DNA of 64,000 nucleotides, from the NCBI RefSeq assembly GCF_022699665.1, contig NZ_JALDNB010000015.1, forward strand, positions 62,001 through 126,000, given 5' to 3'. Under the pieces are notes generated by a model that was not told the DNA's origin, ran no database searches, and worked only from the letters and a program-made list of their open reading frames with translations. Positions within the stretch are counted from its first letter, which is position 1. Each line of letters begins with the position of its first letter. Position numbers and translations under genes: made by a program. Below, in pieces: positions 25,832 to 34,127 of the stretch. The stretch comes from Chryseobacterium aahli (lineage in GTDB: Bacteria; Bacteroidota; Bacteroidia; Flavobacteriales; Weeksellaceae).

Positions 25832-26482
25832 ATGACGGTAGAACTTTCTAAAACATTTTCTTTAGTTAATTCATGGATTAACGAGCTTCGAAACGTAGAA
25901 ATTCAGCATGACCGAATGAGATTCCGTAGAAATATGGAGCGTATCGGAGAAATTGCCGCTTTTGAAATCTCTAAAGATTTAGAAACAAAAGAAATTGAAA
26001 TTCAGACCCCTTTAGATAAAATAAAAGTTCATGAAATTGCCGTTCAGCCAGTGATTACAACCATTTTAAGGGCTGGAGTTCCTTTGTTTGAAGGGATTTT
26101 AAATTATTTCGACAGAGCTGACTGTGGTTTTGTAGCAGCTTACAGAAAGCATGACGCAAATGATTATTTCTCCATAAAGCAAGATTATTTAACCTGCCCG
26201 AATATCGACGGAAGACCATTAATTGTAGCAGATCCTATGTTGGCAACTGGCGCATCTTTAATTGAAGCCATCAAAGATTTACTAACCAACGGAACGCCTT
26301 CTCAACTACACATCGTTGCAGCCATTGCATCAAAACAAGGTGTCGAAACTATTGAAAAAGCTTATCCACAAGCGAAAATATGGGTTGGTGCTATTGATGA
26401 AAATTTAACGACGAAGGGGTATATTACTCCAGGCCTGGGCGACGCGGGAGATTTGAGCTATGGTGAAAAACTGCAGAGATAA
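25832..26482 (+). CDS. upp: Uracil phosphoribosyltransferase
   Basis: Upp makes UMP from uracil and PRPP (pyrimidine salvage, cytoplasm). The 216-residue protein shows RFRRNMERIGEIAAFEIS near the start, TTILRAGVPLFEG, the PRPP-binding loop VADPMLATGASLIEA near 150, and the uracil-binding end YITPGLGDAGD. The length is normal for the family. Its stop codon abuts the stop of the convergent hydrolase gene with no gap. Confidence 0.95.
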   Translation: MTVELSKTFSLVNSWINELRNVEIQHDRMRFRRNMERIGEIAAFEISKDLETKEIEIQTPLDKIKVHEIAVQPVITTILRAGVPLFEGILNYFDRADCGFVAAYRKHDANDYFSIKQDYLTCPNIDGRPLIVADPMLATGASLIEAIKDLLTNGTPSQLHIVAAIASKQGVETIEKAYPQAKIWVGAIDENLTTKGYITPGLGDAGDLSYGEKLQR

Positions 26483-27175
26483 TTAAGGCAGACTCCACAA
26501 ATCTTGCATCAGATTGAGAAGTAGATCTGCTCGTACTTTTTCTAGCGGATGTTTTGTGTCGGGAAGTACGGCCAATTTTCCTTTTGTAAGTTTTCTGCAA
26601 ACTGCAGTGCTTTCCTCAATCGTAACCATATTGTCCTGATCTCCGACCATAATCTGAACCGGAATTTCGATATTCTTTAAAACTTCATCATGTAGCGGTG
26701 GATTTTTACCCAAAGAAATCATCATTTCGGCAATCGCAGGAAGTAATTTTTTCCATTTTGAACCATGCTGAGATTCTAATAGTTCGGCATATTTGGGAAT
26801 TTTTTCTATAATAATATCAGGATTCAGCATTTTACTTTCTTTCAATGCCTGTTCTTCTGTCCAGTCAAACTTGGTTCCTAATGTCATGACTGAATTTACT
26901 TTTTCAGGATTTTCTAAAGCATAGCAAAGTGCTACGTAGCCACCCATGCTGTGCCCGAAAATACAAACATCTTCCAGATTTTTCTCTTCAATAAATTCAC
27001 TTAATTCTTTAATGTATTTTTCAATCGTAATTCCGTTCGTCGGAAGTTCTGTGTTTCCGTGTCCCGAAAACAATGGGGTATAAACATTGAAAGATTCTGA
27101 AAGCGCATTTAAATAAGGATTGAATAGATCACTGTGACCCAATGCACCATGTAATAAATAAGGTTCCTCATATAA
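26483..27175 (-). pseudogene. Alpha/beta hydrolase with a disrupted start
   Basis: This is an alpha/beta-hydrolase fold protein: nucleophile elbow FGHSMGGYVAL, acid in VGDQDNMV and base His in TKHPLE. The homologous frame runs upstream through EEPYLLHGALGHSD (oxyanion HG) to an in-frame TAA at 27176-27178, with no ATG. The only good ATG (27171) is one base out of frame; a single extra A (ATGAAGGAACC instead of ATGAGGAACC) would restore it. Translation from the TTG at 27142 would give 219 residues and remove the oxyanion motif. So it is either a frameshifted gene, a sequencing error, or a gene with an unusual start. Substrate unknown. Confidence 0.6.
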
Positions 27176-27194
27176 TTAGTTTGTGGAAAATTAG

Positions 27195-27202
27195 CAAAAA
27201 TA
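27195..27202 (-). promoter_or_regulatory. -7 box for the alpha/beta hydrolase
   Basis: The minus-strand reading is TATTTTTG, 23 nt before the out-of-frame ATG at 27171. It suggests the intended start was that ATG. Confidence 0.45.
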
Positions 27203-27214
27203 TTTTAATCTAAG

Positions 27215-27868
27215 CTATTCATCCATCGCCATTACCAGAGTACTCACTTTGTTATTTCCTTCTTTCAGAATTTCCCACGCAATCGTAGCTAAAGTATTTC
27301 CGGTCGTGAAAACATCGTCAATCAGTAAAACATGTTGGTTAGAAATTTTTTTCGTTAATGAGAAGGTATTTTGAGTTTCCAAACGGTGTTTTTTATCTTT
27401 CAACGCTTGAGCTTTTGAGTAATGATTTCTCTTCAGTAAATGATGCTCAAATGGAATTCCATAAAAATCAGAAAGTGTTTTGGTGAACAAATGTAATTGA
27501 TTGTAGCCTCTTTCCTTTTCTTTCTTCGGATGGAGTGGAACACTTATCAACAAATCCGGCTTTTCGCTTTTAAAATCTAATCTTTCTGTCACCCAATCTG
27601 CAACAGTTTTTCCGGTTTTTTCTCGACTTCTGTACTTTAATTGGTGAATGATTTTCCGGCTTAAGTTTTCCTGTTCAAACTGCATCAAAGCGTATGCATT
27701 CTCAGTCGGAAATAACAATTTGCATTTTTCTTTTAAGCTGTTTTCAGATAAATAATCAAAATGAGTAAAGTGAATCTGCTCAAAACAGATATTGCAAACA
27801 AGTAAGTTACCATCGATGATTCGGTTGCAATGAATGCAGCGGTTTGGGAAAAATAAATCTAAAATCAT
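27215..27868 (-). CDS. ComF family protein (phosphoribosyltransferase fold)
   Basis: This 217-residue ComF homologue has an N-terminal zinc-ribbon with Cys at 11, 14, 25 and 28 (CIHC, CNIC), then FEQENLSRKIIHQLKYR, SVPLHPKKEKERGYNQ and the PRPP-type loop LLIDDVFTTGNTLATIA. ComF takes part in DNA uptake during natural transformation in Gram-positive and some Gram-negative bacteria. Whether this strain is transformable cannot be told. Precedes the hydrolase gene on the same strand. Confidence 0.9.
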   Translation of the reverse strand: MILDLFFPNRCIHCNRIIDGNLLVCNICFEQIHFTHFDYLSENSLKEKCKLLFPTENAYALMQFEQENLSRKIIHQLKYRSREKTGKTVADWVTERLDFKSEKPDLLISVPLHPKKEKERGYNQLHLFTKTLSDFYGIPFEHHLLKRNHYSKAQALKDKKHRLETQNTFSLTKKISNQHVLLIDDVFTTGNTLATIAWEILKEGNNKVSTLVMAMDE

Positions 27869-27954
27869 TTGTGTGTTTTCTGAAACTAAAATAATTAATT
27901 TCTAAAGAAGTTCGATGCTTATAGATTTGTTTTTTTTTAAAAAATTAAGTATTA

Positions 27955-29430
27955 TCACAAAATACTCTTTCTGATTTTCTCAACCGAATTTTTCATGCTT
28001 AAATTAAAATACTCCTTCTCAAGACGGATTGGCGGAGCTTGTCTCACCTCACAGTCTGCAATACTGCACGATTCGCAGGTTACACCAACATTGATGGTTT
28101 TCAAAGTGGAAGATTTTATAAAATTGATTTTTTTGATCGTTTGCGTATTCAGTAAAATTCCCAAACAATAACTTCGGTTGCTTCCATCTGAAAAAGGGTT
28201 TTTTTGTGAAGTTGAAATGACCAGATAACTTATTCCTTGATCTTTATAGTGCGAAATTTGCGCATCGGTTAAAGTTTCATTTTCCTTTAAATGATCGAGA
28301 TTTTTCACGGCAATCCATCTTCGGCAATAATGTTCATTGGTAGCATTTGCGTGCGGAGCTTGTTGGTGGTTGAGGTGTAACTCTTTTAAAATCTGGATTT
28401 TATCTGAATTTTTCTTTTTAACTAAACATAAATAAAACAAATCTCTGATTCCCAATTCGGATGAGAGAATATTGGTCAGTCGATAATAGAAAGTTTCGGG
28501 AGAATTGGTGAAATTTTCGATGAGGTTTTCAAAACTTGTTGGTTCCCAATTGTTTTGTGAAAAAAAATTAGAAGTGTTTTCAATGATTTGTCCTTTTGAA
28601 ATCAATAATGCTCCTGCAAAATAAGAAGCGTAGAAGTTATTCAGTATTTCTTCAAAACTTCCGAAATCAATCCATGAATAAGTATTGGGGCGGTTTTTGA
28701 GCTCCAAAACATTAAACCCAATCTCCTTCGCCAGAATGAAAGTTTTCTGATCTTTCTCAAGTTTATTATTAAGTAATAATAATTTTTTCTCTGGAATAAA
28801 TAACGAACGGAGATGATCTAAAGTTCCATATGTTTCAAAATTTTCTGTTTGAATTGCATAATTAAACTTTTCAATTAAAATCGTTTCCAAAATTTCAGAC
28901 TTTAAATTTTTGCTGATCTCTAATTGATTTTCATTAGCAAACTGAATCACTTTTTCTTCAATGTCAGGAAAATAATTGTCATATAATTCCTGAAAAGACC
29001 GTAGAACAGCAAAGTAAAATCTTTCTTTTCCTAAATTATAATTCTGCGAAATTTCTATCAATGCATTAATAAAAGCGGTTACTTTTTTGGGCGCATCGCT
29101 GATAATGCTGATTAGATTATTTTTATTAATTCCGAAAAGATCTAAGGGGACTTCTTTAAAAAAATCGGATTGTAAAATTTCATTGAAAGGAGCTAAACTT
29201 TTATCCAATTTTGTTGAAACCAAATCGTCAAAAGTACAGTTGAGAGCTTCAGAAAGCTGAATGATTTTGTCGTGTTTGGGATATTTTTTTCCGTTTTCGA
29301 TTTCGTTAAGATAAGATTTAGACAAACCTGTTTTCACCGCAAGATCTTGTAAAGACCAATTTTTCTTTTGTCGTTGCTGTTTCAGTTTTAGCCCAAAAAC
29401 CGTTTTGATAAAGTCACTATCCGAATTCAT
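27955..29430 (-). CDS. RamB/ScfR-like XRE-family transcriptional regulator of the glyoxylate shunt
   Basis: The 491-residue protein has an N-terminal XRE helix-turn-helix (LKQQRQKKNWSLQDLAVKTG... SYLNEIENGKKYP, residues 15-70). The middle part resembles the IrrE/ImmA-like region of short-chain fatty acyl regulators, but the HExxH is degenerate (LAKEIGF near 233). The C-terminal sensor domain has Cys at 369, 452, 455 and 460 (CESCSIADCEVRQAPP). RamB, a relative in Corynebacterium, represses aceA and aceB. Here the gene is divergent from aceB with two inverted repeats between, so it very likely controls aceBA and itself. That link is inferred from position and family. Confidence 0.85.
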   Translation of the reverse strand: MNSDSDFIKTVFGLKLKQQRQKKNWSLQDLAVKTGLSKSYLNEIENGKKYPKHDKIIQLSEALNCTFDDLVSTKLDKSLAPFNEILQSDFFKEVPLDLFGINKNNLISIISDAPKKVTAFINALIEISQNYNLGKERFYFAVLRSFQELYDNYFPDIEEKVIQFANENQLEISKNLKSEILETILIEKFNYAIQTENFETYGTLDHLRSLFIPEKKLLLLNNKLEKDQKTFILAKEIGFNVLELKNRPNTYSWIDFGSFEEILNNFYASYFAGALLISKGQIIENTSNFFSQNNWEPTSFENLIENFTNSPETFYYRLTNILSSELGIRDLFYLCLVKKKNSDKIQILKELHLNHQQAPHANATNEHYCRRWIAVKNLDHLKENETLTDAQISHYKDQGISYLVISTSQKNPFSDGSNRSYCLGILLNTQTIKKINFIKSSTLKTINVGVTCESCSIADCEVRQAPPIRLEKEYFNLSMKNSVEKIRKSIL

Positions 29431-29434
29431 AGAT

Positions 29435-29442
29435 CAAATATA
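29435..29442 (-). promoter_or_regulatory. -7 box for the RamB/ScfR-like regulator
   Basis: TATATTTG on the minus strand ends 4 nt before the ATG at 29430, predicting a leaderless transcript. Confidence 0.55.
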
Positions 29443-29453
29443 AAGAAATGAAA

Positions 29454-29465
29454 GCGATTATTCGC
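29454..29465. promoter_or_regulatory. Small inverted repeat, candidate second operator
   Basis: GCGATTATTCGC: arms GCGA and TCGC around four bases. It shares the GCGA core with the large palindrome and lies about where the -33 region of the regulator promoter should be, which would allow autoregulation. Confidence 0.45.
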
Positions 29466-29480
29466 ATAATAATTTTTTAA

Positions 29481-29508
29481 AATATTTAGCGAACGTTCGC
29501 TAAATATT
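29481..29508. promoter_or_regulatory. Perfect 28-bp palindrome, candidate operator of aceB
   Basis: The 28 bases are identical to their reverse complement; the central part is TTTAGCGAACGTTCGCTAAA, flanked by AATA and TATT. It lies between the regulator and aceB and its right arm covers the expected -33 region of the aceB promoter (-7 at 29522-29529). Confidence 0.7.
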
Positions 29509-29521
29509 AGGTATTTTTATT

Positions 29522-29529
29522 TATGTTTG
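29522..29529 (+). promoter_or_regulatory. -7 box for aceB
   Basis: TATGTTTG fits TAnnTTTG and lies 28 nt before the aceB ATG. Confidence 0.5.
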
Positions 29530-29557
29530 TAATGTCAAATCATAAAATCAATAGGTT

Positions 29558-31132
29558 ATGGAAACTAAGACTCAATTAAAAATAAATGCGGAAAATCAAT
29601 TTGAAGAATTGTTCACCTCGGAATTGGTGGATTTCTTGGTAGAGCTTCATCAAGAATTTAATCCAAAACGATTACGGCTTTTAGAGGAAAGAAAACAAAC
29701 TCAGCAGGAATTTGACAAAGGAATTCTCCCAAAATTTTTATCTGAAACTGAAGAAATGAGAAACGCAGATTGGGTATGTTCTCCGCTTCCGGCAGATTTA
29801 CTGGATCGTAGAGTTGAAATTACTGGTCCGGTTGATAGAAAAATGATTATTAATGCTTTGAACTCAGGTGCTTCAACTTTTATGGCAGATTTTGAAGACA
29901 GCAATTCTCCCACTTGGAATAATTGTATGGAAGGGCAAATCAATCTTTCTGACGCAATCAATCGAAAAATTGACTTCACAAATGAGCAAGGAAAATCATA
30001 TGAGTTAAATGAAAAAACAGCCGTTCTTCTTGTTCGTCCAAGAGGTTTACATTTAAACGAAAAGCATATTGAAATCAACGGCGAACAAGCTTCTGCATCA
30101 TTAATCGATTTTGGAATTTATTTTTTCAGAAATGCAAAGCAATTATTGGAAAATGGAAGTGCACCATATTTTTATCTTCCAAAATTAGAGCATTACAAAG
30201 AAGCACGTTGGTGGAATGAAGTTTTTGTTTTTGCCCAAAATTATTTGGAAATTCCAAAAAGCACGATCAAAGCAACGGTTTTGGTGGAGACAATCACCGC
30301 TTCTTTTCAGATTGATGAAATATTATTTGAATTAAAAGAACATAGTTCAGGTTTAAATTGTGGACGTTGGGATTATATTTTTTCTTTCATTAAAAAATTC
30401 AGAAATCTTCCCCATTTTCTCGTTCCGGACAGAGATCAGGTGACGATGACTTCCCATTTTATGAGTGCTTATTCTAAAAGAGTGATTGAAATTTGCCACA
30501 AAAGAAATGTTCACGCGATTGGCGGAATGGCGGCGCAAATTCCAATTAAAAATGATTATGAAGCGAATAGTCAGGCTTTCGGAAAAGTGAGAAATGACAA
30601 AGAACGGGAAGTGAAAAATGGTCACGACGGAACTTGGGTAGCTCATCCTGCATTAGTTTCTGTAGCAAAGGATATTTTCGATCAATACATGCCTTCGAAA
30701 AATCAGATTGATAAAAAATTTGATTATCAAATTACGGAAAATGACTTGTTGGAAATTCCAAAGGGTGAAATTACAGAAAATGGAGTTCGGAAAAACATCA
30801 ATGTCGGAATTTTATATATCGAAAGTTGGTTAATGGGAACCGGAGCTGCAGCAATTTATAATTTGATGGAAGATGCTGCAACTGCAGAAATTTCAAGAAC
30901 TCAAATCTGGCAATGGCTGAAAAATGATGCTGTTTTAAATGATGATCGAGTGTTGACAAGAGAGATGATTCTTCAGTGGGAATTTGAAGAATTGGAGCGT
31001 ATTGAAAAATATGTTGGTCAAGAGCGTTTTAGAAACGGGAAATTCAATTTAGCTAAAGAACTTTTTAATGAATTGATTTTCTGTGAAGAATTCGAAGAAT
31101 TTCTAACATTGAAAGCTTATCCATTTATTTAA
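29558..31132 (+). CDS. aceB: Malate synthase A
   Basis: Malate synthase condenses glyoxylate with acetyl-CoA to malate, the second glyoxylate-shunt reaction. The 524-residue length fits the A isoform. Motifs: ITGPVDRKMIINALNSGA, FMADFEDSNSPTW (acidic metal ligands), LLVRPRGLHLNE, VLVETITASFQ, LNCGRWDYIFS and the C-terminal YLESWL-like segment GILYIESWLMGTG. It is the first gene of an aceB-aceA pair, divergent from the RamB-like regulator and behind the 28-bp palindrome. Confidence 0.97.
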   Translation: METKTQLKINAENQFEELFTSELVDFLVELHQEFNPKRLRLLEERKQTQQEFDKGILPKFLSETEEMRNADWVCSPLPADLLDRRVEITGPVDRKMIINALNSGASTFMADFEDSNSPTWNNCMEGQINLSDAINRKIDFTNEQGKSYELNEKTAVLLVRPRGLHLNEKHIEINGEQASASLIDFGIYFFRNAKQLLENGSAPYFYLPKLEHYKEARWWNEVFVFAQNYLEIPKSTIKATVLVETITASFQIDEILFELKEHSSGLNCGRWDYIFSFIKKFRNLPHFLVPDRDQVTMTSHFMSAYSKRVIEICHKRNVHAIGGMAAQIPIKNDYEANSQAFGKVRNDKEREVKNGHDGTWVAHPALVSVAKDIFDQYMPSKNQIDKKFDYQITENDLLEIPKGEITENGVRKNINVGILYIESWLMGTGAAAIYNLMEDAATAEISRTQIWQWLKNDAVLNDDRVLTREMILQWEFEELERIEKYVGQERFRNGKFNLAKELFNELIFCEEFEEFLTLKAYPFI

Positions 31133-31147
31133 TTTAAAAATATAGGT

Positions 31148-31251
31148 TTCGTCACTTCGAGTAGATTTTGAAAAAATCGTATCGAGAAGTTATTAAAGTT
31201 CTACAAGTTTTCGATACAAAATTCTTTCAGAATTTCACTCAAACTGACGAA
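31148..31251. repeat. Palindromic repeat between aceB and aceA
   Basis: The ends are imperfect inverted repeats: TTCGTCACTTCGAGT at the left, and the right end ACTCAAACTGACGAA is its complement with two mismatches. The interior also pairs (ATCGTATCGAGAA with TTTTCGATAC). This gives a long imperfect hairpin of the REP/MITE kind. It could affect aceA expression by folding or processing of the aceBA mRNA. Confidence 0.6.
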
Positions 31252-31289
31252 TATCAAAACTCAATCTAATAATTTAAAATCCAAATATT

Positions 31290-32570
31290 ATGAAAACAAG
31301 ACAAGAACAAATCCAGAATTTAGAGCAGGGCTGGTTGACCAATCCTCGCTGGAACGGAGTGAAAAGACCCTACACAGCAGAAGATGTGTTAAAGCTGCGA
31401 GGTTCTTATAAATTAGATTATACAATCGCAACAGAAATGTCAAAGAGGTTTTGGGAACAATTAAATAATCAGGATTTTGTTGCCGGATTGGGAGCTTTGA
31501 CGGGAAATCAGGCTGTACAAGAAGTTGATGCAGGGCTGGAAGCAATCTATCTTTCAGGTTGGCAGGTTGCTGCAGACGCAAATTTATCTGGTGAAATGTA
31601 TCCAGACCAATCGTTATATCCTGCGAACTCAGTGCCTTCTGTGGTAAAAAAAATAAATAATGCTTTGTTAAGAGCAGATCAAATTCAGTCAGTAAATGGT
31701 GGCGGAGAAAAAAAATATTTAGTTCCGATTATTGCTGATGCTGAAGCTGGTTTTGGTGGAAATCTTAATGCTTATGAACTGATGAAACAAATGATCGAGG
31801 CTGGAGCCGCAGCAGTACATTTTGAAGATCAGTTGTCTTCTGCTAAAAAATGTGGTCATTTAGGCGGGAAAGTTTTGGTTCCGACTCAGGAAGCGATCAA
31901 TAAGTTGATTGCAGCACGTTTGGCTTCTGATGTTGCAGGTGTTCCGAGTGTGATTGTTGCAAGAACAGATGCGGATGCAGCAGATCTTCTGACTTCTGAT
32001 ATTGACGAGAGAGACAGGAAATTTGTAACAGGAGAAAGAACTTCAGAAGGATTTTATGTAGTGAAAAATGGAGTAGAACAGGGAATTGACAGAGGTTTAT
32101 CTTATGCTCCGTATGCGGATTTAATTTGGATGGAAACTTCTAATCCTGATTTAGATTACGCAAGAAAATTTGCAGAAGGAATTCATGCTAAATTTCCGGG
32201 TAAAATGTTGGCTTACAATTGTTCACCATCTTTCAATTGGGCAGCAAAGCTTTCGGTTGATGAAATGCTGAATTTCAGAGAAGAATTGGCGAAAATGGGA
32301 TACAAATTCCAGTTTATTACTTTAGCAGGTTTCCATGCGTTGAATACGGCGATGTTTGAATTGGCTTTGGCGTATAAAGAAAGAGGAATGGCTGGATATT
32401 CTGAATTGCAGGAACGTGAATTTGCTTTACAGAATAAGGGTTTCAGAGCGGTGAAACATCAGTCTTTTGTAGGAACGGGTTATTTTGATGAGATTCAGAA
32501 TGTTGTGACCAGCGGTTCTTCTGCAACGGTTGCGATGAAAGATTCTACCGAAACGGCGCAGTTCCATTAA
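31290..32570 (+). CDS. aceA: Isocitrate lyase
   Basis: Isocitrate lyase splits isocitrate to succinate and glyoxylate, letting the cell grow on acetate or fatty acids. The 426-residue protein has the catalytic KKCGHLGGKVL motif, IADAEAGFGG, VHFEDQLSSAKKCGH and NCSPSFNWAAKL. The length is that of the short bacterial form. 157 nt separate it from aceB and include a palindromic repeat; no separate promoter box is obvious, so the two are probably co-transcribed. Confidence 0.97.
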   Translation: MKTRQEQIQNLEQGWLTNPRWNGVKRPYTAEDVLKLRGSYKLDYTIATEMSKRFWEQLNNQDFVAGLGALTGNQAVQEVDAGLEAIYLSGWQVAADANLSGEMYPDQSLYPANSVPSVVKKINNALLRADQIQSVNGGGEKKYLVPIIADAEAGFGGNLNAYELMKQMIEAGAAAVHFEDQLSSAKKCGHLGGKVLVPTQEAINKLIAARLASDVAGVPSVIVARTDADAADLLTSDIDERDRKFVTGERTSEGFYVVKNGVEQGIDRGLSYAPYADLIWMETSNPDLDYARKFAEGIHAKFPGKMLAYNCSPSFNWAAKLSVDEMLNFREELAKMGYKFQFITLAGFHALNTAMFELALAYKERGMAGYSELQEREFALQNKGFRAVKHQSFVGTGYFDEIQNVVTSGSSATVAMKDSTETAQFH

Positions 32571-32595
32571 TTTTTTTTGTTAAATATATTGTTAG

Positions 32596-32625
32596 ACCTT
32601 CTCAGCTTTTGGGAAGGTTTTTTTT
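32596..32625 (+). terminator. Terminator after aceA
   Basis: ACCTTC (32596-32601) pairs with GAAGGT (32613-32618), followed by a run of Ts. Confidence 0.75.
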
Positions 32626-32673
32626 ATGAAAGAATTCTGGTCACTACTTCAAAGTAAAAGAGCAGAAAATCGT

Positions 32674-32681
32674 TATCTTTG
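32674..32681 (+). promoter_or_regulatory. -7 box for the QueD-like gene
   Basis: TATCTTTG ends 4 nt before the ATG at 32686, so the transcript is likely leaderless. Confidence 0.55.
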
Positions 32682-32685
32682 CATC

Positions 32686-33132
32686 ATGATACGTATTACA
32701 AAAATTTTTACATTCGAGACTGCTCATGTGTTGTACAATTATGATGGGAAATGTAAAAATATGCACGGACATTCTTACAAACTTTTCGTTACTGTAAAGG
32801 GAAAACCAATCAATGATCTGGAAAATCCTAAAAACGGAATGGTGGTAGATTTCGGAGATATTAAAGCTATTGTAAAAGCTGAAATTGTTGATGTTTGGGA
32901 TCATTCGGTTTTGATTAACGGGGTTTCTCCGCACAGAGAAATGGGTGAGGAATTAGAAAATAAAGGTCAGAAAGTGATTTACTGCAACTTCCAGCCTACT
33001 TGTGAAAATATGTTGTATGCGATTGCTGCAAAAATCAAATCAAAACTTCCCTCAGATGTTTCTTTAGCTTACTTGAAGCTTCACGAGACAGAAAATTCTT
33101 ACGGAGAATGGTTTGCGGAAGATAATCAATAA
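32686..33132 (+). CDS. queD: 6-carboxytetrahydropterin synthase (QueD/PTPS family)
   Basis: QueD turns dihydroneopterin triphosphate into 6-carboxytetrahydropterin for queuosine and other deazapurines. The protein has 148 residues from ATG 32686. The frame extends 20 codons upstream, but that part crosses the -7 box and is not conserved-looking. Zinc ligands H14, H27 and H29 and the catalytic C23 are seen in ETAHVLYNYDGKCKNMHGHS; later motifs are MVVDFGDIK, WDHSVLIN and LHETENSY. The choice between QueD and eukaryote-type PTPS cannot be settled from sequence alone. Confidence 0.9.
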   Translation: MIRITKIFTFETAHVLYNYDGKCKNMHGHSYKLFVTVKGKPINDLENPKNGMVVDFGDIKAIVKAEIVDVWDHSVLINGVSPHREMGEELENKGQKVIYCNFQPTCENMLYAIAAKIKSKLPSDVSLAYLKLHETENSYGEWFAEDNQ

Positions 33133-33157
33133 TTTTTTCTGAATTTAATATAGAAAA

Positions 33158-33931
33158 GTGCTAAAGACAACCATCAATTTAGAGCCGGGAAAGAAGGTGT
33201 ATTTTGCATCAGATCAGCATTTTGGTGCTCCAGATCCGAAACAGAGCAAAATTCGGGAAGAAAAATTTATCCGTTGGATGAATGAGATCAAAGAAGATGC
33301 TCAGGTTTTGTTTTTAATGGGTGATTTGTTTGATTTTTGGCACGAATGGAAACATGTAATCCCGAAAGGATATGTGCGTGTTCTCGGAAAAATTGCGGAA
33401 CTGAAAGACAGGGGAATTCACGTTTATTTTTTTGTGGGAAATCATGATCTCTGGATGAAAGATTATCTGGAAGAAGAGATAGGATGCACTGTTTTTTATA
33501 AAAAGCAATATTTTGAAATCGCAGGAAAACAGTTTCTGTTAGCTCACGGAGATGGTTTGGGACCAGGTGATAAAGGGTACAAAAGAATGAAAAAAGTCTT
33601 TACAAATCCCGTAGCACAGTGGTTTTTCAAATGGTTACATCCCGATATTGCGATGAAGATTGCATTGTACATGTCTCAAAAAAACAAAATGATTTCCGGA
33701 GATGAAGACAAAGCTTTTTTGGGAGAAGATAAAGAGTTTTTGATTATTTACTCGAAAGAGAAATTGAAAACTGAAAAGATTGATTACTTTATTTATGGTC
33801 ACCGTCATTTGCCGATGGTTTTAGATTTAAATCAAAATTCAAAATACATCAATCTTGGAGACTGGATTTCTTATTTCACCTACGGAGTTTTTCAACATGA
33901 TTTTGAATTGAAAACTTTTGAGCAGAAATAA
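33158..33931 (+). CDS. UDP-2,3-diacylglucosamine diphosphatase family (LpxH-like)
   Basis: This 257-residue metallophosphoesterase starts with GTG at 33158; an in-frame stop lies a few codons upstream and no ATG fits. Metal ligands: ASDQHFG (D19, H21), GDLFDFWHEW, VGNHDLW, LAHGDGLGPGD and YGHRHLPM. The pattern fits the LpxH/LpxH2 family that cleaves UDP-2,3-diacylglucosamine to lipid X in lipid A synthesis. It lies 25 nt after queD and is probably co-transcribed. Confidence 0.85.
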   Translation: MLKTTINLEPGKKVYFASDQHFGAPDPKQSKIREEKFIRWMNEIKEDAQVLFLMGDLFDFWHEWKHVIPKGYVRVLGKIAELKDRGIHVYFFVGNHDLWMKDYLEEEIGCTVFYKKQYFEIAGKQFLLAHGDGLGPGDKGYKRMKKVFTNPVAQWFFKWLHPDIAMKIALYMSQKNKMISGDEDKAFLGEDKEFLIIYSKEKLKTEKIDYFIYGHRHLPMVLDLNQNSKYINLGDWISYFTYGVFQHDFELKTFEQK

Positions 33932-33935
33932 AAAA

Positions 33936-33957
33936 AATTACCTCCGAAGAGGTAATT
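33936..33957 (+). terminator. Hairpin after the LpxH-like gene
   Basis: AATTACCTC (33936-33944) pairs with GAGGTAATT (33949-33957) around CGAA. The T tail is poor. A second hairpin, ATAACAG (33963-33969) with CTGTTAT (33979-33985), follows. Confidence 0.6.
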
Positions 33958-34127
33958 CCTGAATAACAGTTTCTACGGCTGTTATATCTAATCCATATTC
34001 CGCAGATTGAATTGCAATAACCTGACCAAATTTTATTTTTTAATATTAATTATACTTAAAATTAAAGTCAAATTCCCTAAATGATTCAAAACGAATCAAT
34101 AAGGCTTAAAAATCATTTAAAATTAAA

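Noticed and set aside
33158..33931. LpxH gene as part of an LPS operon
   Set aside because: Only queD is adjacent; no other lipid A genes are linked, so the operon idea was dropped although the enzyme call stands.
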